From assembly GCA_946539105.1 (NCBI GenBank), contig CAMNHG010000004.1:1-32168 (forward strand): a stretch of 32,168 nt of DNA. The letters are read 5' to 3'. Below are positions 1-8,925 of this stretch, in pieces. Positions within the stretch are counted from its first letter, which is position 1. The number at the start of each line of letters is the position of its first letter. The notes below the pieces were generated by a model that saw only the letters and a program-made list of their open reading frames with translations, did not search any database and was not told the DNA's origin. The stretch comes from an uncultured Clostridia bacterium. Its GTDB lineage: Bacteria; Bacillota; Clostridia; Oscillospirales; Acutalibacteraceae. A program made the translations under genes and the position numbers.

Positions 1-31
1 TGAGTTTATCCGCAAGTCCTTCAAATGCCAT
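1..31 (-). CDS. ffh: Signal recognition particle protein Ffh, N-terminal start only (runs off window)
   Basis: Reverse complement of 31..1 reads MAFEGLADKL, a typical Ffh N-terminus; it lies directly after ylxM on the same strand. Confidence 0.8.
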   Translation of the reverse strand, partial: MAFEGLADKL

Positions 32-40
32 AAGAACTCC

Positions 41-397
41 TTATTCCTTTAATCCAAGCGCGTCTGCCTTAATGCTGCGCGCAAGGTGTTTGATGTTTTG
101 ATTGTCTGTTTCCCGGTCGATTTTTTCGGCGGCAGTGCAAATTTTGTCAAGCCCCTGTTCAAGCTGTCTAAAGCGTTTAAGCATGCCCAGCTTTTGTTCA
201 AGCTCAAAAAGGCTTTGTTCGCAGCGTTTTATTCTGTCGCGCACGCCCTGGCGTGTAATGCCGGTTTGAGCGGCAATCTCCGAGAGCGATAAATCCTCGT
301 TGTAGTAGAGGTCTACCATCTGCGCGGCCTCGGGCTTGAGCAGCCCGCCGTAAAAATCAAGCAGCAGAGAAATTTCAATGTTCTTCTCCATTTCCAT
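41..397 (-). CDS. ylxM: YlxM/UPF0122 family HTH protein (SRP-associated)
   Basis: 118 aa; LLLDFYGGLLKPEAAQMVDLYYNEDLSLSEIAAQTGITRQGVRDRIKRCE is a YlxM signature; adjacent to ffh. Confidence 0.92.
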   Translation of the reverse strand: MEMEKNIEISLLLDFYGGLLKPEAAQMVDLYYNEDLSLSEIAAQTGITRQGVRDRIKRCEQSLFELEQKLGMLKRFRQLEQGLDKICTAAEKIDRETDNQNIKHLARSIKADALGLKE

Positions 398-444
398 AGC
401 TCCTTGCTATGAGTGTGTAAAGCAAAAATCTTTACACCTCTGGT

Positions 445-473
445 ATTATATACTACATCTTTACTTTTGTCAA
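445..473 (-). promoter_or_regulatory. Sigma-A type promoter of ylxM-ffh
   Basis: On the minus strand TTGACA (473..468), 17-bp spacer, TATAAT (450..445): perfect consensus. Confidence 0.8.
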
Positions 474-798
474 GTAAAACCTTGTATTTTTGCCGAATTT
501 ATTCTTTTTGCAAAAAGCACGCGGCGAAAAATATCAGAAATTATTGACCATAAATGACTTTTAAGATAATCTAATTACTATTTGCACAAGCTTGTATTAT
601 CCAATATTATAATAATATCACGAAAGTGTACAAACCGCACAAAAATATGCCTGCCTTTTTGTGATTAAATACAAAAATTAAAAAAATAGTTAGAAATCAT
701 ATTTTTTAAAAGCCTTTGCAGAATTTTTGTGTTATAATAACTATAAATATGGCAATTAGGAGAATGATCTTACGGAACAAGTAATAAGCATTGACAGA

Positions 799-1731
799 AT
801 GGAGAATGTTGCTCAGCTTTTCGGCAGCTTCGATCAGAACATCAAGCTGATCGAGCGCGAGTTCGGCGTAAAAATCACCTGCCGCGACAGCGAGCTTAAA
901 ATTGACGGCGATATCGAGAGCGTCTCAAAGGCGAGCACGGTTATCGAGAGCCTTCTGCAGTTTATTAACCGCGGCGAGGCACTGTCCGAGCAAAATATCC
1001 GTTACTGTATCTCCCTTGTCAACGAGGGGTCGGAGGAAAAAATTGAACAGCTCGCGGGCGACTGCGTCTGCATTACCGCCAAGGGCAAGCCGATAAAGCC
1101 AAAGACAATCGGTCAGAAGCGTTACTGCAATATGATAGCCAAAAACACAGTCACAATCGGTGTTGGTCCTGCCGGTACGGGAAAAACCTACCTTGCCGTG
1201 GCTATGGCGGTTACGGCATTCAGAAGCAAGCAGGTAAACAGAATTATCCTTACCCGTCCTGCTGTTGAAGCCGGAGAAAAGCTCGGCTTTCTGCCCGGAG
1301 ATTTGCAGAGCAAGGTCGATCCGTACTTACGACCGCTGTATGACGCGCTGTTTGATATGCTTGGAGCGGAAACCTACCAAAAGTACGTTGAGCGCGGAAA
1401 CATCGAGGTTGCACCGCTTGCGTATATGAGGGGAAGAACGCTTGACGACAGCTTTATTATCCTCGATGAAGCCCAGAACACCACCGGCGAGCAAATGAAG
1501 ATGTTTTTAACAAGGCTGGGCTTCAACTCGAAAATGGTTATTACAGGCGATATCACGCAGATTGACCTTCCCAGAGGCGCGAAAAGCGGACTGAAGGACT
1601 GCGTAAAGATTCTCAAAAACATTGAAGGCATAGGCCACTGCACATTTGACGCAAAGGACGTTGTCCGCCACAAGCTGGTTCAGGACATTATTAAGGCTTA
1701 CGCAAAATATGAAAGCAAAGCAAAATCGTAA
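799..1731 (+). CDS. phoH: PhoH-like ATPase
   Basis: GPAGTGKTYLAVAMAV Walker A, LTRPAVEAGEKLGFLPGDL, FIILDEAQNTT; upstream of ybeY. True start probably about 27 nt upstream (see findings). Confidence 0.93.
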   Translation: MENVAQLFGSFDQNIKLIEREFGVKITCRDSELKIDGDIESVSKASTVIESLLQFINRGEALSEQNIRYCISLVNEGSEEKIEQLAGDCVCITAKGKPIKPKTIGQKRYCNMIAKNTVTIGVGPAGTGKTYLAVAMAVTAFRSKQVNRIILTRPAVEAGEKLGFLPGDLQSKVDPYLRPLYDALFDMLGAETYQKYVERGNIEVAPLAYMRGRTLDDSFIILDEAQNTTGEQMKMFLTRLGFNSKMVITGDITQIDLPRGAKSGLKDCVKILKNIEGIGHCTFDAKDVVRHKLVQDIIKAYAKYESKAKS

Positions 1732-1775
1732 GAAAAAACCGTGATATAAGAATTAAGAAAGAGAAGGTGGTTAAT

Positions 1776-2282
1776 TTGGCAGACAAAATTAAAGTAATTA
1801 TTACTAACAACCAAAAAACCGTAAAAATTCCTACGGGAATCAGAATGCTTGTCCGCCGCTGCTGCAACGCGGTATTAAAGCTCGAAAACTTTGAAGGTCC
1901 CGCGGAAATCAGCGTAACATTTACCGATAACGCCGGCATTAAGGAGCTTAACAAGCAGTACCGCGATAAGGATATAGAAACCGACGTTCTGTCTTTCCCG
2001 ATGGGTGAAAACGGCGTTTACGATACCGATATGGAGACCGGCGCGAAGATTTTGGGCGACGTTGTAATCTCGATTGAAAAGGCGAGAGATCAGGCTGAAC
2101 TCTACGGTCATTCGCTGCAGAGAGAAGTTGGCTATCTTACCGCTCACAGCGTTCTCCACCTGCTGGGCTACGACCATATGGAAAAGCTCGAAAAGGTAAG
2201 AATGAGAGAAAAGGAAGAGCTTGTTATGGAGCAGCTGGGACTTCCGGCTTCGTCAAGCTACATTGTTGCGGATTACGAATAA
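1776..2282 (+). CDS. ybeY: Endoribonuclease YbeY (rRNA maturation)
   Basis: HSVLHLLGYDH zinc motif and TDVLSFPMGE; TTG start after a GAGAAGGTGG SD (ORF track gives GTG at 1767). Confidence 0.93.
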   Translation: MADKIKVIITNNQKTVKIPTGIRMLVRRCCNAVLKLENFEGPAEISVTFTDNAGIKELNKQYRDKDIETDVLSFPMGENGVYDTDMETGAKILGDVVISIEKARDQAELYGHSLQREVGYLTAHSVLHLLGYDHMEKLEKVRMREKEELVMEQLGLPASSSYIVADYE

Positions 2283-2758
2283 TGAAAAAGCAGCTTAACA
2301 GCTTTGGCTGCGCAATAAAGGGATTTTTCAGCGCAGTGTGCAGTGAAGGGCACCTGCGCTTTCACCTTGTCGCGGCGGTGTATGTGTTGATTTTTGCTTC
2401 GTTCTATAACTTTACTGCGGCGCAGAGGGCGGTTTTGATTATATTAATCGCGCTTGTTATTTCCGCGGAGCTTGTTAATACGGCGATTGAAAACACCTGC
2501 GACGCTATTACCGAGGAGAAAAACGCGCATATACGCCGCGCGAAGGATATGGCGGCAGGAGCGGTGCTGGTGCTGTCAGCGGCGGCAGCCGCCGTAGCGG
2601 TAATATTCTTTTGGAATTTGGAAGTCATAAGGAATATTTTTTCGTACTTCTCGCAAAATATACCGATGTTGATACTTTTGATTGTATCTGCGGTTGTGTC
2701 TGTGCTTTTTATTGCGATAAGCCCAAGTAAAATAATTAATAAATTCAAAAAAGACTGA
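2282..2758 (+). CDS. dgkA: Diacylglycerol/undecaprenol kinase family, with extra C-terminal TM segment
   Basis: GCAIKGFFSAVCSEGHLRFHLVAA...ELVNTAIENTCD...AKDMAAGAVL are DgkA hallmarks; stop/start overlap with ybeY. Confidence 0.88.
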   Translation: MKKQLNSFGCAIKGFFSAVCSEGHLRFHLVAAVYVLIFASFYNFTAAQRAVLIILIALVISAELVNTAIENTCDAITEEKNAHIRRAKDMAAGAVLVLSAAAAAVAVIFFWNLEVIRNIFSYFSQNIPMLILLIVSAVVSVLFIAISPSKIINKFKKD

Positions 2759-2856
2759 GAGCATTTTTGCCTTTTACGGCGGAAATGCTTTTATTTTTTG
2801 ACACAATGTGTTATACTGTAAATTGGAATATTTTATTAAATTATAAAGAGGTAACT

Positions 2857-3765
2857 ATGAATACTAATGATAAATCGGCGTTTGTCGCCATAGTCGGCAA
2901 ACCGAATGTCGGCAAAAGCTCAATACTCAACAGGCTTATGGGGCAGAAAATCGCGATTGTATCCTCAAAGCCCCAGACCACGCGCAACCGCATTACGGGC
3001 GTGCTGACCAAGGGCGAGTACCAGATTGTTTTCTTCGACACTCCCGGTATGCACAAGCCAAAGAACACCCTCGGCAAGTATATGGTTCGTTCGGTAAACG
3101 AGAGCGTCGGCGGAGTTGACTGCTGTATGCTCGTGGTTGAGGCAGGCAAAGAACCGTCGCCTGCGGATTTGAGCCTGATTGAAAAATTCAAGGTAATGGA
3201 GATGCCGGCGATTCTCGCGATAAACAAGATTGATATGCTAAAGGAAAAGGATGTGCTGATGAAGCAAATTCTGACCTACTCAAATCTTTACGATTTTGAG
3301 GCGGTCGTACCTGTCAGCGCGCAGGACGGCAGCGGAATTGACGAGCTGTTCGAGGAGCTAAAAAAGCAGGCTTCCGAGGGCGGACATTTCTTCGATGACG
3401 ACACCCTCACCGACCAGCCCGAACGCGTAATCGTCGCCGAGATTATAAGGGAAAAAATCCTGCGCCTCTGCGACAAGGAAATCCCCCACGGCACGGCGGT
3501 TTTGATTGAGAAGATGAAAACCCGCGACAACGGAATTATGGATATCGACGCGACGATTTTCTGCGAGCGCGAAACCCACAAGCGCATAATAATCGGCAAA
3601 AACGGCGCGATGCTCAAAAAAATCAGCACCTACGCGCGTCAGGACATCGAGAGATTTTTCGATTGCAAGGTATTTTTGCAGACCTGGATAAAGGTCAAGG
3701 AGGATTGGCGCAACCGCGCGCAGTTGGTGCAGAATTTCGGTTACGACGAACGCAATTTTGATTGA
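2857..3765 (+). CDS. era: GTPase Era
   Basis: GKPNVGKSSILNRLMGQ, DTPGMHKP, NKID and KH-domain IIGKNGAMLKKI; ATG at 2857 after AAAGAGG (ORF track start 2767 is too early). Confidence 0.95.
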   Translation: MNTNDKSAFVAIVGKPNVGKSSILNRLMGQKIAIVSSKPQTTRNRITGVLTKGEYQIVFFDTPGMHKPKNTLGKYMVRSVNESVGGVDCCMLVVEAGKEPSPADLSLIEKFKVMEMPAILAINKIDMLKEKDVLMKQILTYSNLYDFEAVVPVSAQDGSGIDELFEELKKQASEGGHFFDDDTLTDQPERVIVAEIIREKILRLCDKEIPHGTAVLIEKMKTRDNGIMDIDATIFCERETHKRIIIGKNGAMLKKISTYARQDIERFFDCKVFLQTWIKVKEDWRNRAQLVQNFGYDERNFD

Positions 3766-3834
3766 TGAAATCAGGAAAAATATTCATTAAATAATCAATT
3801 CAAAAATCAAAACACTATTTTGGGAGGTGTTTTG

Positions 3835-4008
3835 ATGGATGAATGGTATATGTGGCAGGTGTTTTTTCAGACGGGCAGCGTGCTCGACTACATCCGCTAC
3901 AAAAGTATTCAAAGCTCAAAGGACTTGGGTGCAGACACCGTGAGAAGGGAGATTACCGATGAAGTTCCAGACGGACGGACTGATTATCAAAGAACAGAAT
4001 ATCGGTGA
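3835..4008 (+). CDS. yqzL: YqzL-like small protein between era and recO
   Basis: GGGAGG SD, ATG, MDEWYMWQVFFQTGSVLDYIRYK resembles YqzL (short, W-x-V-F-x-x-T-G); conserved era-yqzL-recO position; overlaps recO by 50 nt. Confidence 0.6.
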   Translation: MDEWYMWQVFFQTGSVLDYIRYKSIQSSKDLGADTVRREITDEVPDGRTDYQRTEYR

Positions 4009-4702
4009 GCAGGACAAGTTGGTTTATGCCCTAACCAAATCCCACGGAGTTATCAAGGCGTTTGTGCGCGGCGCGAAGAATATTAAAAATCAAAAATGCG
4101 CGCCGTCGTCGCTGCTCTCATATTCCCGGCTCACCTTTTACAAAAGCCGGGAAAGCTACATAATCGGTGACGCGCGGATTTTGCGGATTTTTTCAAAGCT
4201 GCGCGGAGATGTTAAAAAGACCTGCCTGGCACAGTATTTTTGCGAGCTCGCGCTTACAATCTGTCCGCGCGAGCAGCCGGCGGAGAAGTTTTTGAGCCTA
4301 ATGCTCAATTCGCTTTATTTAATCTCAGAGGGCAAGCGGAGTGAGCAGCTTGTAAAGCCCTGCTTTGAAATGCGCCTTGCCGCAATGGCAGGCTATATGC
4401 CCGACTTGGTGATGTGCCGCGAATGCGGAGTTTACGCTGCCGAGGAAATGTACTTTTCTCCGCGCACGGGTGAGATTGAGTGCGCTACCTGTCACGGAAC
4501 ACAGGCAGACGGAATGATAAAGCTCAGCGAGGCTGCTCTTACGGCTCTCAGACACACGGTGTATTCCGACGATGACAAGCTGTTTTCGTTCACCCTAAGC
4601 GACGAGGGGCTGAAAATGCTAAACGCCGCGTCGGAAAGCTACTTGCAGTACCGCTTTGAAAAAGAATTTAAAACCCTTAATTTTTACAAGGCTATTACAT
4701 AG
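3959..4702 (+). CDS. recO: DNA repair protein RecO
   Basis: TDGLIIKEQNIGEQDKLVYALTKSHGVIKAFVRGAK; CxxC...CxxC zinc site (CRECG, CATCH). Confidence 0.92.
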   Translation: MKFQTDGLIIKEQNIGEQDKLVYALTKSHGVIKAFVRGAKNIKNQKCAPSSLLSYSRLTFYKSRESYIIGDARILRIFSKLRGDVKKTCLAQYFCELALTICPREQPAEKFLSLMLNSLYLISEGKRSEQLVKPCFEMRLAAMAGYMPDLVMCRECGVYAAEEMYFSPRTGEIECATCHGTQADGMIKLSEAALTALRHTVYSDDDKLFSFTLSDEGLKMLNAASESYLQYRFEKEFKTLNFYKAIT

Positions 4703-4710
4703 GAAAAGTT

Positions 4711-7074
4711 ATGAACAGACATTATAAAACACTTGAACTCGATAAAATTTTACAGCGTTTATCCGACTTAACTGTGCTCGATTCCGCGCGTGAGGAAGCG
4801 TTGAAGCTCGAGCCTGTTTTCGAACTTGACAAGGTAAACAAGCGATTAAAGCAGACCGACGACGCGCTTATGCTCAGCGGAAGGTTCGGCTCGCCGTCCT
4901 TTGGCGGAGCGGTAAGCTGCGCGGGAAGTTTAAGGCGCGCTCAGGCAGGAGGCTGCCTTTCGACCTCGGAGCTGCTCAAAATCGCGCGGACTCTCCATGT
5001 TATCCGCACGGTAAAGGAGTGGCACTCAAAGTTCGCGTCTGTAGATAATTCGCTCGATATTTATTTCAGTGGACTTGTATCCAACAAGTTTTTAGAGGAT
5101 AAAATCACAACCGCGATTATCAGCGAGGACGAAATTTCCGACAAGGCAAGCCCTGCGCTGTCGGATATCCGCAGAAAGATCCGCACTGCTTCATCAAAGG
5201 CGCGCGAGGTGCTCGATAAAATCATCCACAGCTCATCGTACGTAAAATATTTGCAGGAGGCTATCGTCACCCAACGCGACGGCAGATATGTTGTGCCTGT
5301 CCGCAGCGAGTGCAGGAACAACGTTCCGGGCTTGGTGCACGACACCTCGTCAAGCGGTCAGACCGTGTTTATTGAGCCGATGGGAGTTGTGCAGGCAAAT
5401 AACGACATAAAGCTCTTAAAGGGCAAGGAGGAGGACGAAATTGAACGAATCCTCTTTGAGCTTTCCGTAAGCGCGGGCGATTACGCCGACGCGATTATAA
5501 GGAGCTACGACAACCTCTGCACGCTTAATTTAATCTTCGCCAAGGCGGAGCTTGCCTACAGAATGCGCGCCTCAATGCCGGTTATGAACGACCGCGGAAA
5601 AATCAATCTAAAGCAGGCGCGGCATCCTCTTATTGAAAAGGAAAAGGTCGTGCCGATTGACGTAAACCTCGGCAACGAGTTCGATACGCTCGTGATCACA
5701 GGCCCGAACACGGGCGGTAAAACCGTAACGCTAAAGACAATCGGACTTTTAACGCTGATGGCTATGTGCGGACTTTTGGTGTCGTGCGCCGACAACAGCG
5801 AGCTGAGCGTTTTCCGCAGGGTTCTTGTGGACATCGGCGACGAGCAGAGCATTGAGCAGTCGCTGTCCACCTTTTCGGCTCATATGACGAATATCGTTCA
5901 GATAATTAAGCTCGCGAACGCAGGCTCGCTTTGCCTGATAGACGAGCTCGGAGCAGGAACCGATCCTGTCGAGGGCGCGGCTTTGGCGATTGCGATTCTT
6001 GAAAAGCTCCGTTCAAAGGGAGCGAAAATCGCTTCAACCACCCACTACGCCGAGCTAAAGGAGTTCGCGCTCAGAACCGACGGCGTAGAAAACGGCTGCT
6101 GCGAGTTTGACGTAGCGACATTAAAGCCTACCTACCGTTTGCTCATCGGCGTGCCCGGAAAGAGCAACGCGTTCGCAATTTCGCGCAGACTCGGCTTGGG
6201 TGAGGACGTTGTAGAACGCGCAAACGAGCTTGTGTCCACCGAGAGCAGACAGTTCGAGGACGTGGTTGAAAAGCTCGAAAAACGGCGTCAGGGGCTTGAA
6301 AAACAGCTTGAAAACGCCAACCGCCTCACAGCAAAGGCAAATACCGAAAAGCAAAAGGCTGAAAATGAGCTCAGAAAGGCAAAGCTCGACGCCGAGCGCG
6401 AGATTGAACGCGCCAAGCAGGAGGCTCAGCGTATTGTGTCAAGCACACGCGCAAGGGCGGACGCGCTTGTTGAGGAGCTTGAAAAGGCGCGCAGGGAAAA
6501 GGAGCTTTCCGCCGATCAGCGTTCAAAGCTCAGGCGTGAAATCAACCAAATGGAAGCCGGGGCAGACCCGATTAAGCTCAAAAATATTCCCGATGAAGAG
6601 TACAAGCTGCCGCGTCCGCTTAAGGTCGGCGACGAGGTGCTGATTTACGATATCGACAAAAACGCGACGGTTCTCGCGCCGCCGAACAAGGACGGAGTTG
6701 TGCTTGTTCAGGCAGGAATAATCAAGACGAGGGTTGACATCAAAAACCTCCGCCTGCTAAAGTCAAAGGTAAAGCCGCCCGCGGCAAAGCTGACGACTAC
6801 GCGCAGTATGCCCAGCCGCATGGACGCGCGTCCCGAAACCGAGGTTGACGTTCGCGGACTGACGGCTTTTGAGGCAACCGGGGTGGTTGACAAGGCGATT
6901 GACAACGCCGTGCTGTCGGGAATTAACAAGCTGACAATCATCCACGGCAAGGGCACAGGCGTGCTCAGACGCGAGATTAACAGATTTTTGCGCTCAAACA
7001 AAGCTGTAAAATCCCAACGCCTCGGAACCTTCGGCGAGGGAGAAGACGGAGTTACAATCGTTGAATTAAAATAA
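4711..7074 (+). CDS. mutS2: Endonuclease MutS2 with C-terminal Smr domain
   Basis: VITGPNTGGKTVTLKTIGLL, LIDELGAGTDPVEGAALAIAIL, central coiled coil and C-terminal Smr VDVRGLTAFEA...IIHGKGTGVLR. Confidence 0.96.
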   Translation: MNRHYKTLELDKILQRLSDLTVLDSAREEALKLEPVFELDKVNKRLKQTDDALMLSGRFGSPSFGGAVSCAGSLRRAQAGGCLSTSELLKIARTLHVIRTVKEWHSKFASVDNSLDIYFSGLVSNKFLEDKITTAIISEDEISDKASPALSDIRRKIRTASSKAREVLDKIIHSSSYVKYLQEAIVTQRDGRYVVPVRSECRNNVPGLVHDTSSSGQTVFIEPMGVVQANNDIKLLKGKEEDEIERILFELSVSAGDYADAIIRSYDNLCTLNLIFAKAELAYRMRASMPVMNDRGKINLKQARHPLIEKEKVVPIDVNLGNEFDTLVITGPNTGGKTVTLKTIGLLTLMAMCGLLVSCADNSELSVFRRVLVDIGDEQSIEQSLSTFSAHMTNIVQIIKLANAGSLCLIDELGAGTDPVEGAALAIAILEKLRSKGAKIASTTHYAELKEFALRTDGVENGCCEFDVATLKPTYRLLIGVPGKSNAFAISRRLGLGEDVVERANELVSTESRQFEDVVEKLEKRRQGLEKQLENANRLTAKANTEKQKAENELRKAKLDAEREIERAKQEAQRIVSSTRARADALVEELEKARREKELSADQRSKLRREINQMEAGADPIKLKNIPDEEYKLPRPLKVGDEVLIYDIDKNATVLAPPNKDGVVLVQAGIIKTRVDIKNLRLLKSKVKPPAAKLTTTRSMPSRMDARPETEVDVRGLTAFEATGVVDKAIDNAVLSGINKLTIIHGKGTGVLRREINRFLRSNKAVKSQRLGTFGEGEDGVTIVELK

Positions 7075-7105
7075 TTCCATAAAAGAAAAAAGCTAAGGAT
7101 ATATT

Positions 7106-7621
7106 ATGAAAAAACAATTTTTGGAAACAGGCAGAATTGTAGGCACACACGGAATCAAGGGCGAGGTAAGAATTGAGCCGTGGTGCGATTCACCCCGGTT
7201 TTTATGCGCATTTAAAAAACTCTACCTCGATGAAAAGGGAGAAACCTTTTTTGAGGTAAAATCACGTCCGCATAAAAACATCGTCCTCGCGAAAATCAAG
7301 GGTGTAGAGACCATCGACCAAGCCGAAAAACTTCGCGGAAAAATCGTCTACATCAACCGCGATGACATCACCCTCGGCGAGGGCGTTGAGTTTGTGCAGG
7401 ATTTAATCGGCGCGAGGGTGATTGACGCGGACACCGATAAAGAATACGGAACCCTCACCGACGTGCTTCGCACAGGCGCGAACGACGTGTACGAGATTAC
7501 CGGCACCGACGGCAAAAAGTACCTTGCTCCCGTCATTGATGACGTTATCATCGAAAAGAACACTGACGAGGGATATGTGCTTATCCGCCCGATGAAAGGA
7601 ATTTTTGACGATGAGGATTGA
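7106..7621 (+). CDS. rimM: Ribosome maturation factor RimM
   Basis: ETGRIVGTHGIKGEVRIEPWCDSP; PRC-barrel C-terminus; followed by overlapping trmD. Confidence 0.94.
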   Translation: MKKQFLETGRIVGTHGIKGEVRIEPWCDSPRFLCAFKKLYLDEKGETFFEVKSRPHKNIVLAKIKGVETIDQAEKLRGKIVYINRDDITLGEGVEFVQDLIGARVIDADTDKEYGTLTDVLRTGANDVYEITGTDGKKYLAPVIDDVIIEKNTDEGYVLIRPMKGIFDDED

Positions 7622-8303
7622 TATTATCACGCTCTTTCCCGAAATGTTCGAGCCCGTTTTTAACGACAGCATTATCGGCAGGGCGCAAAAAAGCGGAGAA
7701 ATCAGCATCCACACTCACCAGCTCCGCGACTTTGCCTTTGACAAGCACAGACGCGTTGACGACACGCCCTACGGCGGCGGTATGGGTATGCTGATGAAGG
7801 CTGAGCCAATCGCACTCTGCTTTGAGGAAATTTGCCGTCAGACAAGCGAACGTCCGCACTTTGTGTATATGTCGCCGCAGGGAAAAACGCTCAACCAGCA
7901 AAGACTAAAGGAGCTTGCGGATATTGAAAATATATGCGTGCTCTGCGGTCACTATGAGGGCGTTGACCAACGCCTGCTCGACAGCTTTATTGACGAGGAA
8001 ATTTCTATCGGCGATTACGTGCTCACGGGCGGAGAAATCCCGGCAATGGTGTTCTGCGACGCACTGTGCAGAATGGTGCCGGGTGTGCTTACAAACAACG
8101 AATGCTTTACCGAGGAGAGCCACTACAACGGCCTGCTCGAATACCCTCAGTACACAAAGCCCTCCGAATGGCGCGAAATTGAAGTTCCCGAGGTTCTTCT
8201 CAGCGGCCATCACGCAAATATTGAAAAGTGGAGAAAAGAAAAAAGCCTTGAAGTTACCGCAAAAAAACGTCCCGATTTGCTTAAAAACAAGGACTTGCTT
8301 TAA
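7605..8303 (+). CDS. trmD: tRNA (guanine-N1)-methyltransferase TrmD
   Basis: MRIDIITLFPEMF, DDTPYGGGMGMLMKAEP, LCGHYEGVDQRL, SIGDYVLTGGE; start 7605 or 7611, overlapping rimM. Confidence 0.95.
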   Translation: MTMRIDIITLFPEMFEPVFNDSIIGRAQKSGEISIHTHQLRDFAFDKHRRVDDTPYGGGMGMLMKAEPIALCFEEICRQTSERPHFVYMSPQGKTLNQQRLKELADIENICVLCGHYEGVDQRLLDSFIDEEISIGDYVLTGGEIPAMVFCDALCRMVPGVLTNNECFTEESHYNGLLEYPQYTKPSEWREIEVPEVLLSGHHANIEKWRKEKSLEVTAKKRPDLLKNKDLL

Positions 8304-8471
8304 CGCGTTAAAATACCGCCTTTTGTAATACTTTAACAAAAATGCAGGGTTATCTTGCTATATGTTGATTTAATACTGTTTATTATTACATAATTTGTTG
8401 TAAAAATGCACAATAAACGCACCCGATTTTCTACATCGGGTGAATATTAATACGAAATTAATTTAATCATA

Positions 8472-8500
8472 TTGACCTTGCAAAAGTTTTTGATTATAAT
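8472..8500 (+). promoter_or_regulatory. Sigma-A type promoter of HPr gene
   Basis: TTGACC (8472-8477), 17-bp spacer, TATAAT (8495-8500). Confidence 0.75.
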
Positions 8501-8573
8501 ATGTAATAATCGAGGCATAAATAAGGATAATTAAGTTATCGATATTAACTTTGAAGAGAAGAGGGTATCAATT

Positions 8574-8837
8574 ATGTACGTTAAGGAAGTATTGGTTCAA
8601 AACAAGGCAGGCTTACATGCACGTCCCGCAACTTTCTTTATTCAGAAGGCAAATGAGTACAAGGCTACTATCTGGGTAGAAAAAGAGGAACGCCGTGTAA
8701 ATGCCAAGAGCCTTTTGGGCGTTCTTTCGCTCGGCATCATCGGCGGTACAACAATTAAGATTATCGCTGACGGTTCTGACGAGACCGAGGCTGTTGAAGG
8801 ACTTGCGGAGCTTGTAGAGTCTGGCTTTGCAGAGTGA
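8574..8837 (+). CDS. HPr family phosphocarrier protein
   Basis: NKAGLHARPATFF (active His), NAKSLLGVLSLGIIGG (regulatory Ser region). Confidence 0.92.
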   Translation: MYVKEVLVQNKAGLHARPATFFIQKANEYKATIWVEKEERRVNAKSLLGVLSLGIIGGTTIKIIADGSDETEAVEGLAELVESGFAE

Positions 8838-8861
8838 TTTTGTATTGAACTTTTAGCATTA

Positions 8862-8889
8862 AGGGCGGATTGTATCCGCCCTGTTTTTT
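8862..8889 (+). terminator. Rho-independent terminator after HPr
   Basis: AGGGCGGAT-TGT-ATCCGCCCT stem followed by GTTTTTT. Confidence 0.88.
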
Positions 8890-8925
8890 CTGTTATAAAG
8901 AATTTGTGTAAAGGCAGGTGATAAT

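Noticed and set aside
86-292. 68-aa plus-strand ORF antisense to ylxM
   Set aside because: Contained within ylxM on the opposite strand; no independent evidence.
6230-6643. 137-aa plus-strand ORF inside mutS2
   Set aside because: Out-of-frame shadow ORF within a strongly supported gene; Arg/Ser-rich composition typical of frame-shifted GC-biased coding DNA.
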